NCBI GenBank assembly: GCA_001724265.1
Contig: MEDY01000232.1
Coordinates: 1-47,138 of the forward strand
Direction: 5' to 3'
DNA: 47,138 nt
DNA from: Rhizaria sp. SCN 62-66
Taxonomy: Eukaryota > Rhizaria, unplaced
The notes under the pieces: model-generated
Told to the model about the DNA's origin: nothing
What the model saw: only the letters and a program-made list of their open reading frames with translations
Databases searched by the model: none
Shown: positions 22,945-32,900 of the stretch, piece after piece
How the letters are laid out: every line of letters starts with the position of its first letter
Numbering within the stretch: position 1 is the stretch's first letter
Position numbers and translations under genes: made by a program

Positions 22945-24816
22945 TCACTGCTGCAGAGGCCGCAGATTGCCCGCGGCCTCGTTCTCCATGAACGCATTAA
23001 TCACCGCCGTGGCCATCATGCGGAAGACAACCGTGCGCAGCAGTCGCCGGTCGCTGCGGAAGGACTGCGCGACGGGGGGCGGCGGCAGGACCGTGAACCC
23101 CCCGCCTGCTCCCATGCCGCCTCGGCTGCCCGCAGCAGTCGCGTTGCCGCCGCTGTTGCGGCCAATGGGGCCGTAGGCGCTCGTGGCCGCCGCAAGGGGG
23201 TTTACAGCAGGCTTGGCCACTCCAGCGGCGGTCGATGGCTCTGCCTGAGGGCGATCGTTGATGCCGTCAGCATATTCGGCGCCGTTGTCGTCAACAGAGC
23301 CAGCGTCGTCACCCTCACCGTCGCTGCCGTCATCGTCGTCACTGTCAGTGTCGGCATCACCTTTCCTCCCAGTCTTCGCAGTATCAGTCTCACGCTCAGG
23401 CGCAGGCTGAGAGGCACCGTTCCGACCCACAGTCTTTGGCCCACTCGGAGCGCGTCCCCCGGTGCCGAGCGCTGCCATCCGCTTTTTGGCAGGCTTGGGC
23501 AGCAGCGGCAGCAGCCCCGTGGTGACAAGCCGGGCCAGGAACGCCTCCGAGTCGGCCACGAACCGAGCCGGCTAGGTGTAGAAAAACCCATGCGACCACT
23601 CGCTGCCGCCCCTGCCCCTGCTGACCTGAGACGCCGCTGCGCGGGCCGCCAGCGCGCCGCCGCCGGCCAGCCGGGCGCTCACGCTCACGGCACCCGCGCC
23701 GCGGCCGATGTGGAGCGGCGTGTCGCCGTCGATGCTGCTCGTAACGACCAACCCGCCGGCGCCGCCGCCAGAGCCGCTGCCGCCAGAGCCGCCGTCACCG
23801 GCCGTGCGCGGCACGTGGGCGAACCGCAGCGCGGCCTAGAAGCTCTGCTCCGGGATAGCCAGCGAGCTGCGGAGCGCGCGCGCCTGCTGCAGCGCGCGCT
23901 GCGCGAACTGCGCGTCCTCTGACTTGGCCTCCGCGTCAACGACAAAGGTGTCAGCGCTGCTGCTGCTGTTGTTCTCTAAGGAGAGACGGCTGAGGAGCCA
24001 CTTTTTGGGGACTTGTTGCGCTGTTTTGACCGCGGCGAAGGGGTTCACACAGTCGCTCGGCGCGTCCGTCAGCTCGGACTCATCTGCTGCAGCGCTGTTG
24101 CTGTTAGCGCGCCAACTGTTAAACGTGGGTAAGTACCCCCTTAGATGCACGGGGTAACCGTGGGCGAGCTGCTCGAGCACTGAGCGCCACGCCGACAGCG
24201 ACGAGTGCGCAAACCACCGCGTGCGGCGGCACCCCTCGCTGTGCTGCCCGGTCTGCGCCTGCACCTGTGCACTGTTCTGCGCGTTGTCAACGTTGTCAGC
24301 GCTTGGGTCAGCGCCGTCGTCGTCATCGATGCCGCCGGCGACAATGCGTGCGTAGACGTCGTCAAGCCTCACGCGCAGCATCGCAGCCTTGGTCGCGGGG
24401 CTCCAGCGCCCGCACGCAGAGCAAACGGGATACGCGACGTTGCTAACGTTCGCAGCAACGTCCTGCGCACGAGCGTCGTCAACGCTAACAGGGTTGCAGC
24501 GCGCGCAGGGCACGGAGCGCCAGACGGTGGCGAGGTCGTCGCCGTACTCTTCGAAGAAACAGCGGAATGTGAGCGTCTCCTGCTTGAGCCGCGAGCGCAG
24601 CAGCACGCGGTCGCGCCACATCGTCTCCAGCATTTCGGGGGGCCAGATCGAGTGCCTCAGCGACGCCACGGCGTCCGTGTCCACGTCCGTACACTGTGCC
24701 ATGTGCGCCGCGGTGGCCTGCGCAATGGAGGTGAGTCCACAGCAGTCGCAACCGCCGCCGAGCACGGAGTCGGTGATGACGCGCTCCTCCACCCACTGGT
24801 CGCTGTAGGAGCTCAT
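22945..24816 (-). CDS. Cys-rich putative zinc-binding protein of unknown family; two in-frame TAGs
   Basis: The frame of 623 codons, from ATG 24816 to TGA, contains TAG at codons 327 and 415. The N-terminal third has three Cys pairs (CDCC at 23-26, CARC, CSACGRW) that could bind zinc. It also has a conserved-looking W/F-rich helical stretch (RLKQETLTFRCFFEEYGDDL). Then come an acidic Asn/Gln-rich linker, a Trp-rich block, a Gly/Ser-rich region after the first TAG, and an acidic Asp/Ser tract. It ends in a hydrophobic/basic helix near RTVVFRMMATAVINAFMENE. I do not recognise the family. The start was chosen because TTTATGTATTCAG just upstream looks like an acceptor, implying a 5' intron. A longer start at 25011 would read through that signal. 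The DNAJB13 gene diverges from it 338 nt away. Confidence 0.7.
23572..23574 (-). other. In-frame TAG at codon 415 of the Cys-rich gene (putative sense codon)
   Basis: The frame reads ...SHGFFYT-TAG-PARFVADSEAFLARL, well-formed sequence on both sides. The preceding codons TAC ACC match those before the TAG at 21806. Confidence 0.75.
23836..23838 (-). other. In-frame TAG at codon 327 of the Cys-rich gene (putative sense codon)
   Basis: The frame reads ...SLAIPEQSF-TAG-AALRFAHVPRTAGDG. The same frame continues 87 codons to a second TAG and then 208 more to TGA. No ATG lies between the two TAGs. Confidence 0.75.
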
Positions 24817-25154
24817 TGACCTGCGACCTGAATACATAAAAAGAGAAAATAAAAGGAAATAAAACGTTGGTATACTAGGGTACTTCAGAATGTAATAATG
24901 ACGATCACAAATGGTGCTGTTGATGCAACGAGATCTTGTGGTGGACGGTGACCGTGAGCAACGGCTCGGCGCCCGACCGAGAAGACCGTTTCTCCCCGTC
25001 CTAAGCCCCAAACTTTGGCTTTGCTATACGAGATAATTCTTCGTAATCAGGAAATGCGAGTCACACTGTGTATTGGCGCTATCTATTTCTTTGTTGAATT
25101 TTAATCAGTTCCTCTCACTCCCCAATCTACCCCTGGATTTGCACCTCGCGCAGG
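24817..25154. promoter_or_regulatory. Shared divergent promoter region
   Basis: These 338 nt separate the starts of the minus-strand Cys-rich gene and the plus-strand DNAJB13 gene. The minus-strand gene probably has a 5' intron ending in ATTCAG at about 24827. A pyrimidine-rich tract precedes the plus-strand ATG. No clear core element is visible. Confidence 0.4.
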
Positions 25155-26733
25155 ATGGCCGAATCGGGCTACTACGACATCCTTGGTCTTCAACGGACCA
25201 GCACCAACAACGAGGTCAAGGATGCTTTCCGGAAGCTCTCCCTCAAGTGGCACCCCGACAAGCACGACGACAAGGCTAAGACCCTTGCCGAGCAGAAGTT
25301 CCGCCAGATTGCCGAGGCCTACACCGTCCTTTCCGACCGTACGTTGCAACCCCAACTCTCTCCTCTCGCTGATCAGTTTCTGTCTCGCCAAGGCCAAGAA
25401 TCGTTCATTTGGGTTGAATTTTTTGTGTTTTGTTATGGTTTTATTCATGATATATTGCCGTGCGCTGGTTGTGTTTTGTCCTCTTGCTCTACTCATTCTT
25501 TGACCCAACTGTCTTTCAATCACCACCTCTGCATCTGCACCTGCTCATCACCCTTTGCGCTCCCTCACCCGCACTTACGCACACACTCGGTCCACCCTTA
25601 CAGTGCGTCTCCGCGCCCGCTACGACCAGTACGGCATGGGCGGTCTGACTGGCGGCGAAGCTGGCTCTGCTGCAGGCGGCGGTACGTTCCCTTGCCCAAT
25701 CCTCTCGCTTCTCCTAGTCACATCACTTTAACGCTCTGACTGACCCTTTAACAATGTCCAGTCACATCGAAATCAAACTATATTGTAGGCATCCTTATAT
25801 CCCCGTATTTTAACTTGCGCACCTCATTGTTTCTTTCATATCATGTCATATTCGCATTTGTTTTCTGCCCGTCACAGAGTCCACGTGGACCTTCCAGGAG
25901 GACCCGCACTCTGTCTTCACCGCCTTCCATGGCACGGCCTCGCCGTTCGCGGCCGCGCTGTCGACGGAGCTGCTGTTCCGCGACCCGCGCGAGGAGAAGC
26001 AGCCCCAGTGCCCGCCTCTTGAGGTCAACCTCTACCTCTCGCTCGAGGAGCTCTACCAGGTACGCTTGTTTACAACCAACGAACAATAACACGCATCCGA
26101 AGAGCTATATCGAGAGCTGTTGAGTCGGAACTAAGCATTTACATTTTTACTATGTTAAGATTATTATTTTTGCTAAGTATTTTACGAAGTATTTACCTTG
26201 TTCTTATCATTACGCATTTTGTTCTTCTAATTCATTTCCAGGGCGCGTCCGTCAAGGTCAAGGTGACCCGCTCCGCGCTGCAGCCCAACCTGACGACCAC
26301 GGCCCCCGAAGACCGCATCCTGACCGTGGCCGTGGCGCCCGGCTGGCGCGCCGCCACCAAGCTTACCTTCCCCGGCGCGGGCGATGAGGCGGCTTCACTT
26401 AAGGCGGGCGACGTCGTGCTCACGGTCCTCGAGAAGCCGCACCCGCGGTTTACGCGCGTCAAGAACGACTTGGTGCACACGGTGACGCTGTCGCTGCTCA
26501 AGGCGCTGACGGGCACCGTGGTCGAGGTGCCCACGCTGGACGGACGCGTGCTGGCCGTGCCCGTGACCGACGTCGTGTCCCCCGGGTACGTCAAGATCGT
26601 GCCGGGCGAGGGCATGCCTGTCAGCGGCAAGGAGGGCAAGAAGGGGAACCTGCAAATCAAGTTCGACGTTGTGTACCCGGCGGCGCTGAGCATCTCGCAG
26701 AAGGAGAAGCTCGCGCTCATCCTGCCGCAGTAA
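25155..26733 (+). CDS. DNAJB13: DNAJB13-like HSP40 (radial-spoke/axonemal J protein), four exons
   Basis: Exons are 25155-25338, 25604-25681, 25878-26059 and 26242-26733. They give 311 residues and end in TAA; human DNAJB13 has 316. The J domain is residues 3-70 with the HPD motif at 33-35, which stimulates HSP70 ATPase. A short linker replaces a long G/F region, and no zinc-finger repeats are present. WTFQEDPHSVFTAFHG matches the DNAJB13 segment around YVFHGKPEKVFHEFFGG. Two C-terminal beta-sandwich substrate-binding domains follow (VNLYLSLEELYQG; LTVAVAPGWRAATKLTF; PHPRFTRVKNDL; VPGEGMPVSGKEGKKGNL). DNAJB13 belongs to radial spokes of motile cilia, so the gene hints at a flagellated stage. 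A general DNAJB1/4-type chaperone is the alternative. All junctions are in phase. Confidence 0.93.
25339..25603 (+). other. Intron 1 of DNAJB13-like gene
   Basis: The donor is GTACGTTGC and the acceptor CTTACAG, 265 nt. It joins VLSD to LRLRARYDQYG in phase, which completes the J domain. Confidence 0.92.
25682..25877 (+). other. Intron 2 of DNAJB13-like gene
   Basis: The donor is GTACGTTCC and the acceptor GTCACAG, 196 nt. It splits a Glu codon and joins the short Gly-rich linker to the STWTFQEDP segment. Confidence 0.9.
26060..26241 (+). other. Intron 3 of DNAJB13-like gene
   Basis: The donor is GTACGCTTG and the acceptor TTTCCAG, 182 nt, phase 0. It joins SLEELYQ to GASVKVKVTR, matching the first C-terminal domain of HSP40 proteins. 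Confidence 0.92.
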
Positions 26734-27282
26734 GCAGAGCGCGCGCAGATGATGCGGATGATACATGAGAGACTGGGGCGTTAGTAGATAGCGACGCCAG
26801 TCCGGAATGAAAATGAAAATCACATTATAACACACACGGTTACGTTAGCTTTTTTACACGGTACAGAGACAGGTTTCACTGTTATAAACCAAAATAAACC
26901 ATATTTTGCACACAATATCTCGATCTCAACTCTAAATGTTGTTGTCACACGGATTTATCTTCGCTTTTGATTGTTCGTTGCTGCGTTACTATCGCGTGTC
27001 CGCTCGCGGTGGCGACTCGAAAGGGTCAGGCTGGGAGACGTAGCAGGCAATATCTGAAATGACTCAGAGGGGCAGGACTTCCGACAGTGACCGTGCCACA
27101 AACATATGATATTAAATTCTACGTATTATTTTATCATCTTTCTTTTTTATTTTAACGTCGCTCATCGACTTGAGATATCTTCTGTTTCGTTCAACCCCAT
27201 TGCGCTCACGTTTGCCCCCCCGTTGCTCTCTCTTCATCCTTGCGCTCTACACCTTATCATTCACCAAGACCCGTCCCGTGCG
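26734..27282. other. Intergenic spacer between the DNAJB13 and DENND10 genes
   Basis: It holds the 3' UTR of the first gene, with an AATAAA at 26893-26898 that is a possible poly(A) signal. The second part has a pyrimidine-rich stretch before the next ATG that may be promoter or 5' UTR. Nothing else is recognised. Confidence 0.55.
26893..26898 (+). promoter_or_regulatory. Probable poly(A) signal of the DNAJB13-like gene
   Basis: AATAAA lies 160 nt past the stop codon, at a spacing similar to that seen after DENND10. Confidence 0.45.
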
Positions 27283-28665
27283 ATGTCCACCGGTCTTTCC
27301 AGCGTGTACGTCATCGAAAATGACGTGAACAACGACCTGATCGCGTGGGGCTACCCCTCGATCGACGTCAAGGTAGAGTCGGTGCTCAAGGAGCGCTGCG
27401 GTCTCCACACCGCCAGCACGCTCGGCACCGCCTTCTGCTCGCGCTTCCAGGCCCACTGGCAGTACTTCCTGTCCGCGCCCGTTGCCGTCAAGGGTTCTAA
27501 GGTTGTCTCGGTCTCAATCGTGCTCCTGGCCGACCAGTACAACGTGCCCAAGTACGAGGCCCTGCTGGCGCTGCTGCTCAAGCAGTACCTCTCCTCACCC
27601 GCGCTGTCGATGGTGCCCGTGCAGCAGACTTTCCTGTCCGCCTACGCCGCTGGGAAGGTCGCGGTTGACGGCGAGAAGTGGGCCGACGCGGGTTTCGACG
27701 CGCGCCTCTCGCTCATCGCGCCGCTGCACGTGCTGGTCGAGGCGCTGGGCGTCGAGGCCGTGATGCTGTGGGTAGCCGTGCTGTGCAAGCAGCGCGTCAT
27801 CGTCCACCACACTAAGCACGACGAGCTCGCGCTGCTTGTGCGCGCCGTGCCCGCGCTGGGCGGTTGGCACCGCCAGCGCTGGTCCCACCTCCGACCCGTC
27901 ACCGGCCTCACCGAACCAGAGGTACGTTGCTGTGCGAGCATGACTGTTGACCCGGTTACCGGTTACAGAGCGCTTACAGCATTGATGTTTTTGTAGTTGT
28001 GTTGCTGTTGTTGAATTAGTTATATCTTTGTTCACTTTAATCGCGTGCACTCCTAATCTCACTGCAAATGATCGCCCTAACAAACCCTTACTTTCTTCGC
28101 TTTCTTTGTTCCTGATTGATCCTAGGTCGCGGACCTCAAGAGCGAGGGTGTGTACATCGCCGGCACGGTCTCCGCCTCTGCGCGCGACCGCCATGACCTC
28201 TGGGACCTCTACGTCGACATCCCCGCCCGGACAGTGACCGTGAACCCCAAGGTGCAGGCGATGTTCGCGATGGGTAAGTACCACAAGCAGGTCGCCGAGG
28301 CGTTCTTGCGCGCGTACGAGGCCGCGAACCCCGCCTCTGGGGCCTACGGCGACGCCGCGGCCGCTCAGGCGCTGATCAAGGCCGCCGCGGGCAAGACGCG
28401 GGAGCTCCTGGACCAGCTGCAGAGCTGCAAGGGCGAGCACGCCGACGGCGCCTACGTCACGCTGGCCGATCTGCAGGCCAAGAAGCTGCCGCCGAACATG
28501 GAGAGCTTCCTCATGAACGTCGCAGTCGCCGAGGGGATCACCAAGGGCGGCGCGAACGCCGGCGCTGCTCCAGCTGCCACCGCTGCTCTTACTGTCACTG
28601 CTGCTGCTGATGCGGCTGCGGATGCGGCTGTGCCGGAGGCGGAGGCCGTGGCTGCGGCCGAGTAA
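27283..28665 (+). CDS. DENND10: DENND10 (FAM45) DENN-domain protein, two exons
   Basis: Exons are 27283-27921 and 28126-28665, giving 392 residues and ending in TAA; human DENND10 has 357. Family-like blocks run through the whole length: LIAWGYPS; VVSVSIVLLADQYNVPKYEALL; ADAGFDARLSLIAPLHVLVE; MLWVAVLCKQRVIVHH; VRAVPALGGWHRQRWSHLRP; VAGFVDLEV-like YIAGTVSASARDRHDLWDLY; VQAMFAMGKYHKQVAEAF; and KKLPPNMESFLMNVAVAEG. DENND10 proteins act on endosomes and associate with the retromer/CCC/commander system and Rab GTPases. The extra C-terminal 30 residues are Ala-rich and probably lineage-specific. The first ATG gives the family-like N-terminus. Confidence 0.94.
27922..28125 (+). other. Intron of DENND10 gene
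   Basis: The donor is GTACGTTGC and the acceptor ATCCTAG, 204 nt, phase 0. It joins GLTEPE to VADLKSEGVYIAG. Confidence 0.93.
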
Positions 28666-29962
28666 GTGGCGCCGTGTGCGATGTGAGAGGGATGAGAATA
28701 AGAACGTTTTGTGACGCAGGGCGGTCGCTCGAGTTTTGAATAGCCGGTCGGCTTATTAGTATATATCGATGTATTATGTATGCAGTTTGTAGTTATACCA
28801 GAAAAATGAACTTTTTCAAAAGGTTATTGTCAGAGCGCAATAAATCACACACTTAAACGATCAAGCCCTGTCGGGTGCATCTGTGACACGGCGCCGTCCC
28901 TGTCGGCCGTGTGGTATGATGTACTGAGATGATATTAGAACCAGCGACTAAGAGCTTCGACAACACGCCGTTTGACGTTGAGCAGCTCCAACACTTTGAG
29001 GCGCAAGGATAGTATTGAGTGCAATCCTCACGTGAGCGTGTCGATCGTAGATTTTAAGTTTCTGTACTAACAGAGTATTGCAGTCGGTGAAGAGGACTAA
29101 GTAAGCTCGAACTACAGCTCACGCGGAAGCAACATTTTGAATACATAAGAATAATCTTGTATTGCTTGTTTTGATCGACTTCACAATCTCTATCACGCAC
29201 TGGAGGACGCAAAACGAGCTTGTTGGTGTTCTACTAAACCACTCCAAAATATAAGAGAGATTACTGATTAATACATGTACAACGTGCGAGAGTGAAAGAG
29301 GATAGCAAAACATGGTATCGTCGAGTAAGAATACTGCAAGCGACGAGTTAAAAATAAAGTCGAACAAGTCCCACATGAACACTAGAGCTCACACACGCAC
29401 GCGAGTTAGCAACGTAGGTACGATGAAAAGCTGGTGATCATATGTTACCTGTTAAGATTAAAACTATATCTGCGTCAATACACAAGCTACGTGCATGTAC
29501 GGGGAGATACATGCGCGCACGCAGTCGTGCACAACAACAAATCTAGCTTAGAACAGCAAAAATAGGATGACGCAAAGATACAAGTCAATGCATAGGAGCA
29601 AAGACAAGGCTATGATTTAACGGCAAACTAAACTAAAAATAAAAATATTACGATAATACGAAAATACGGACATAAAAATCCACATAAGCGAAGATAAAAA
29701 GGATAACATGTTTTGGAATATTTTTCATGGAGCTCACCTCTGCGATGCATGCTCAAAAGCTCGCGAACAGTCGCTGCAATTGCCACTTACATCCAGATCG
29801 CTTCATTTCACATCATGGCACAGTCAATATCACTGTGACTGTGCCTCATATTGTGGAGCGAGAAAATCCTCGACCAGGCCGCTTGCCAGCCACGCCGGCC
29901 ACGGATCCTGACCCACTCAGGCCTGCAAGGGCTCCATTGACGAGCATCGTACTTTTACAAAT
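28666..29962. other. Long AT-rich convergent intergenic region
   Basis: These 1.3 kb lie between the 3' ends of DENND10 and the giant receptor gene. An AATAAA at 28839-28844 is a plausible DENND10 poly(A) signal. From about 29400 to 29700 the sequence is very A-rich. At 29727-29940 there is a short plus-strand stretch with Pro-rich, coding-like content, listed as a finding. I recognise no tRNA, snRNA or rRNA. Confidence 0.55.
28839..28844 (+). promoter_or_regulatory. Probable poly(A) signal of DENND10
   Basis: AATAAA lies 174 nt past the DENND10 stop in AT-rich sequence. Confidence 0.45.
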
Positions 29963-32900
29963 TTACGGTTTCGTCGTCTTTCCTCCATGCGCATTTGACG
30001 TCCTCACCAGGGCTCCATCGGAGCCGCCACCGCCCATGCCGCTCCCGTCGCTGCTGTTGCCGCAGACGTGATCGCTGTGGAACTCGGGAGTGGAGCTGGC
30101 GCGCTGCGTCGTCTCGCCAAGTGACGAGCTCCAGACGAACGCGTGGCCGCCACCGCCGCCAGGGACGAGAAGGGAGCTGTGGGCGCTCTGGGGCGAGGTG
30201 GAGGGCGTGCCGCCTGTCGGGGGAAGCTTGGTCGCTTTCAGAGCCTTGGTCGCAGCGGCTGCCGTGGCTTTGGCGTCCGCGATCGGGGCAGCGGGATCGT
30301 GCTCCCCGTCGCCGTCACCGAAGTGCACGATGTGCGCCTTGACGGGCACGTTTTCAGTCGCAACAGCGGTTAACTGCGAGAGGCCGTGGCCGCTGTCACT
30401 GCGGCGGCCACTGATGCTGCTGCTGCCGCTAATCGCCGGCTGCTGCTGCTGATGCGTGTGCTCTTGCGAGCCGCCGCTGACCGGCGAGGTCGTCGTCACA
30501 GTGTTGTGGAAAACGACGGGGTTCATGGCGTGCACGGGAGTCACAGCGCTGGGGTAGGTCATATTCACAGCGCCAGGAGGGACGCTGACTGCGTTGTCGG
30601 CGTTTTGGCGCAGGAGCATGTCGATGATCTGCAGCCGCAACTGCTGCTGCTGCAGCTTCTGCTGCTGCGTCAACGGCGGCGCAGACGCGGACGCCGACGC
30701 CGATGCGGCCGATAACAGCTGCTGCAGTTGCTGCTGTTGCTGGCTGTTAGGCGAGAGCGGCGCCGCGCCGTGCGGGGCGTGGGGGTTCACCGCATTGTCA
30801 CCAGCGAGGCCTGCAGTCGGCGGCGGCGTCTGCGTCAAGGGCTGCGTGTACTGAGGCTGGAGCTGCGGCTGACGCATCTGTTGTTGCAGCTGCAGCTGTT
30901 GCAACTGTTGCATCTGGTGCTGTTGCTGCGCCATCTGCTGCATCTGCTGTTGCTGCATCATGAACATGTGCTGCTGGTGTTGCTGCGCGAAGTGAGACAC
31001 GATCGCGTTATAGTTCTCCGTGTACAGCTGCATCTGCTGCTCCGTCGGTGGAGTGCCTGTGTCGTTCATAAACATCGACAGTGGCGGCGGCGGTGGCGTC
31101 GCGCTCGACACCACGGGCGACATACGCGGGTTCACCATGTGAGCACCGCTGCTGTTGAAGCCATGCGCACTGCCGTTGCGCGGTGATACCTGCGGAGACG
31201 TCCTGTTGGACGCGCTCTGCAGCGGCGACGCCGGCGGGACTGCGGTGGCGTCGCCGACACTGCGCGCCTTGCTCGCGGGCGAGCCGCGCGCCGAGTTGGG
31301 GACTGAGTTGTCGCCTGAGCGGCGGCCGTTGGCGCTCGCGCCGACGACTGCGTTGAGCAGGGGCACGACATCGATGTCGGGCAACGACGCGACCGCGTTT
31401 TGCTGCTGCGGCGGGCCGCGCAGAGAGACGGACTTCTCAGAACCGCGCCTCTTGTCGCGGCTGTGACTGCGGTTCGCGGTGCCAGGCTGCGTTTGCGCCG
31501 CACCGACGGCAGCGCTGGCGCCCATTCTCACGCTCGCGCTCGCGTTCGCAGCCGCTGCGGGGGCGTTCGCCGCCGGGCCTTCCCGGTCGTCGAGGTCGAG
31601 CCACGAGTACGTAAGCAGCGGCACGGGCGCCAGCGCCGGCGGGGCCCGCGCCGCGCGCGCCGTGGCCTGCGTGAGCGCGATCGGTGCCCAGCCCCAGGCC
31701 GAGGCGCTGGGGTCGTGGATGTCGCGGTCCTTGCCCGCGGCCGCGTTCAGCGCGCGGTTCGCGATCGCGATGACGATCTTCTTGTGCGACATCGCGCCCA
31801 TGTCGTCATTGCCAGCGCCGAGTGAGCCGCGCTTGGACATGGAGATAATGTCATTGTCCTTGTTGACGTCATCCGTCTGGCTGATGCTGCAGCGGCGTCC
31901 GTTGGTGTCCGTCGTGTTGACGGGGTCCAGAGCACGAGCCTTCCAAGTCGTGTCGCCGTTGTTCGCTCCGGCGGCAGAGGGAGAGCGCGCAAGCCCGCGG
32001 CTGCGCATCGCACGCAGCTGGGCCAGCACGCGCTCGCGCGCAAGCAGGATCATGGCGCGGCGGCGCTGGCGCATCTCGCGCGCGATCTCGCGGCGACGGC
32101 GGCCGTGGAGCCGCATGCGGATGTGCGCGACGCAGCCCGCGGCGACGGCGACGACGGAGAGACTGAGCGGTGTGGTGATGAACCAGTCGATCAGCACGCC
32201 GACGAGCGCGCCGACGGCCCACACCCACACGCCCGCGGAGCCGTCGCGCGCAGCGAGGCGGACTGAGAAGACGAGCGCGATGAGAATGCCGACGAGGGCG
32301 ATGCCGATGATCAGGGTGAGCTGTAGCAGTAACGCCGGCAGCAGAGTCCACGCACACACACTCTCGCGCTGCAGGTCGTACTCGTCTTGCTGGCACTGCG
32401 CGGGCTGAGCCAGAGCCGACGCGGAGGCCTGCTCAGCGACAACGCCACTTTGCAGAGCAGCCGCAGGAGCAGGAGCAGCGGCGGCGGTGCTGGTCTTGGT
32501 GTCGCGCTGCGAGCGAGCGCGCACGCGCCAGCAGCAGCAGCAGCCGCGCTTGCGGCGGCGCGAGCGCTGGGACTTGCTCTGCGAAGCGGCCGCAGCAGGA
32601 GCAGCGGGCGCAGCAGGCGCAGGAGCAGCAGAAGAGTTCGCGTTCGTCAGCGGCGTGATGACGGCCGTTGAGCCAGCCCGTGGCGCCGCCGGGGCGGCAT
32701 GCTTGACCGGACTGGGGTCGACGAAGCGCTCGTAGCAGCGCAGCACGTGCGCAGGGTCGACTGCGACCAGGATCACGAGCGCGCGCGCGATGAGTGCCTC
32801 CTCGCGGCGGCGCTGTGCCAGCTGCTCCTGGAGCTGGTACCCGGCGCCCTTGCCCGCGCTGAGCCCGCACAGGGGCACGCCCTCGTAGCACGCGGCCAGC

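Noticed and set aside
9594-23838. Explaining the internal TAGs as pseudogenes or base errors
   Set aside because: Five of five disruptions are TAG, with no TAA, TGA or frameshift, and the flanking sequence keeps family conservation and splice phase.
9594-23838. Explaining the internal TAGs as programmed readthrough
   Set aside because: The 3' contexts (CAG, TCG, AAA, CCG, GCC) share no known readthrough motif; only one begins CAR. One gene has two sites, and one TAG falls early in a conserved fold.
27106-27282. Earlier ATG for DENND10 at 27106
   Set aside because: The extra 59 residues are AT-rich and unlike the family, while ATG 27283 gives the normal N-terminus.
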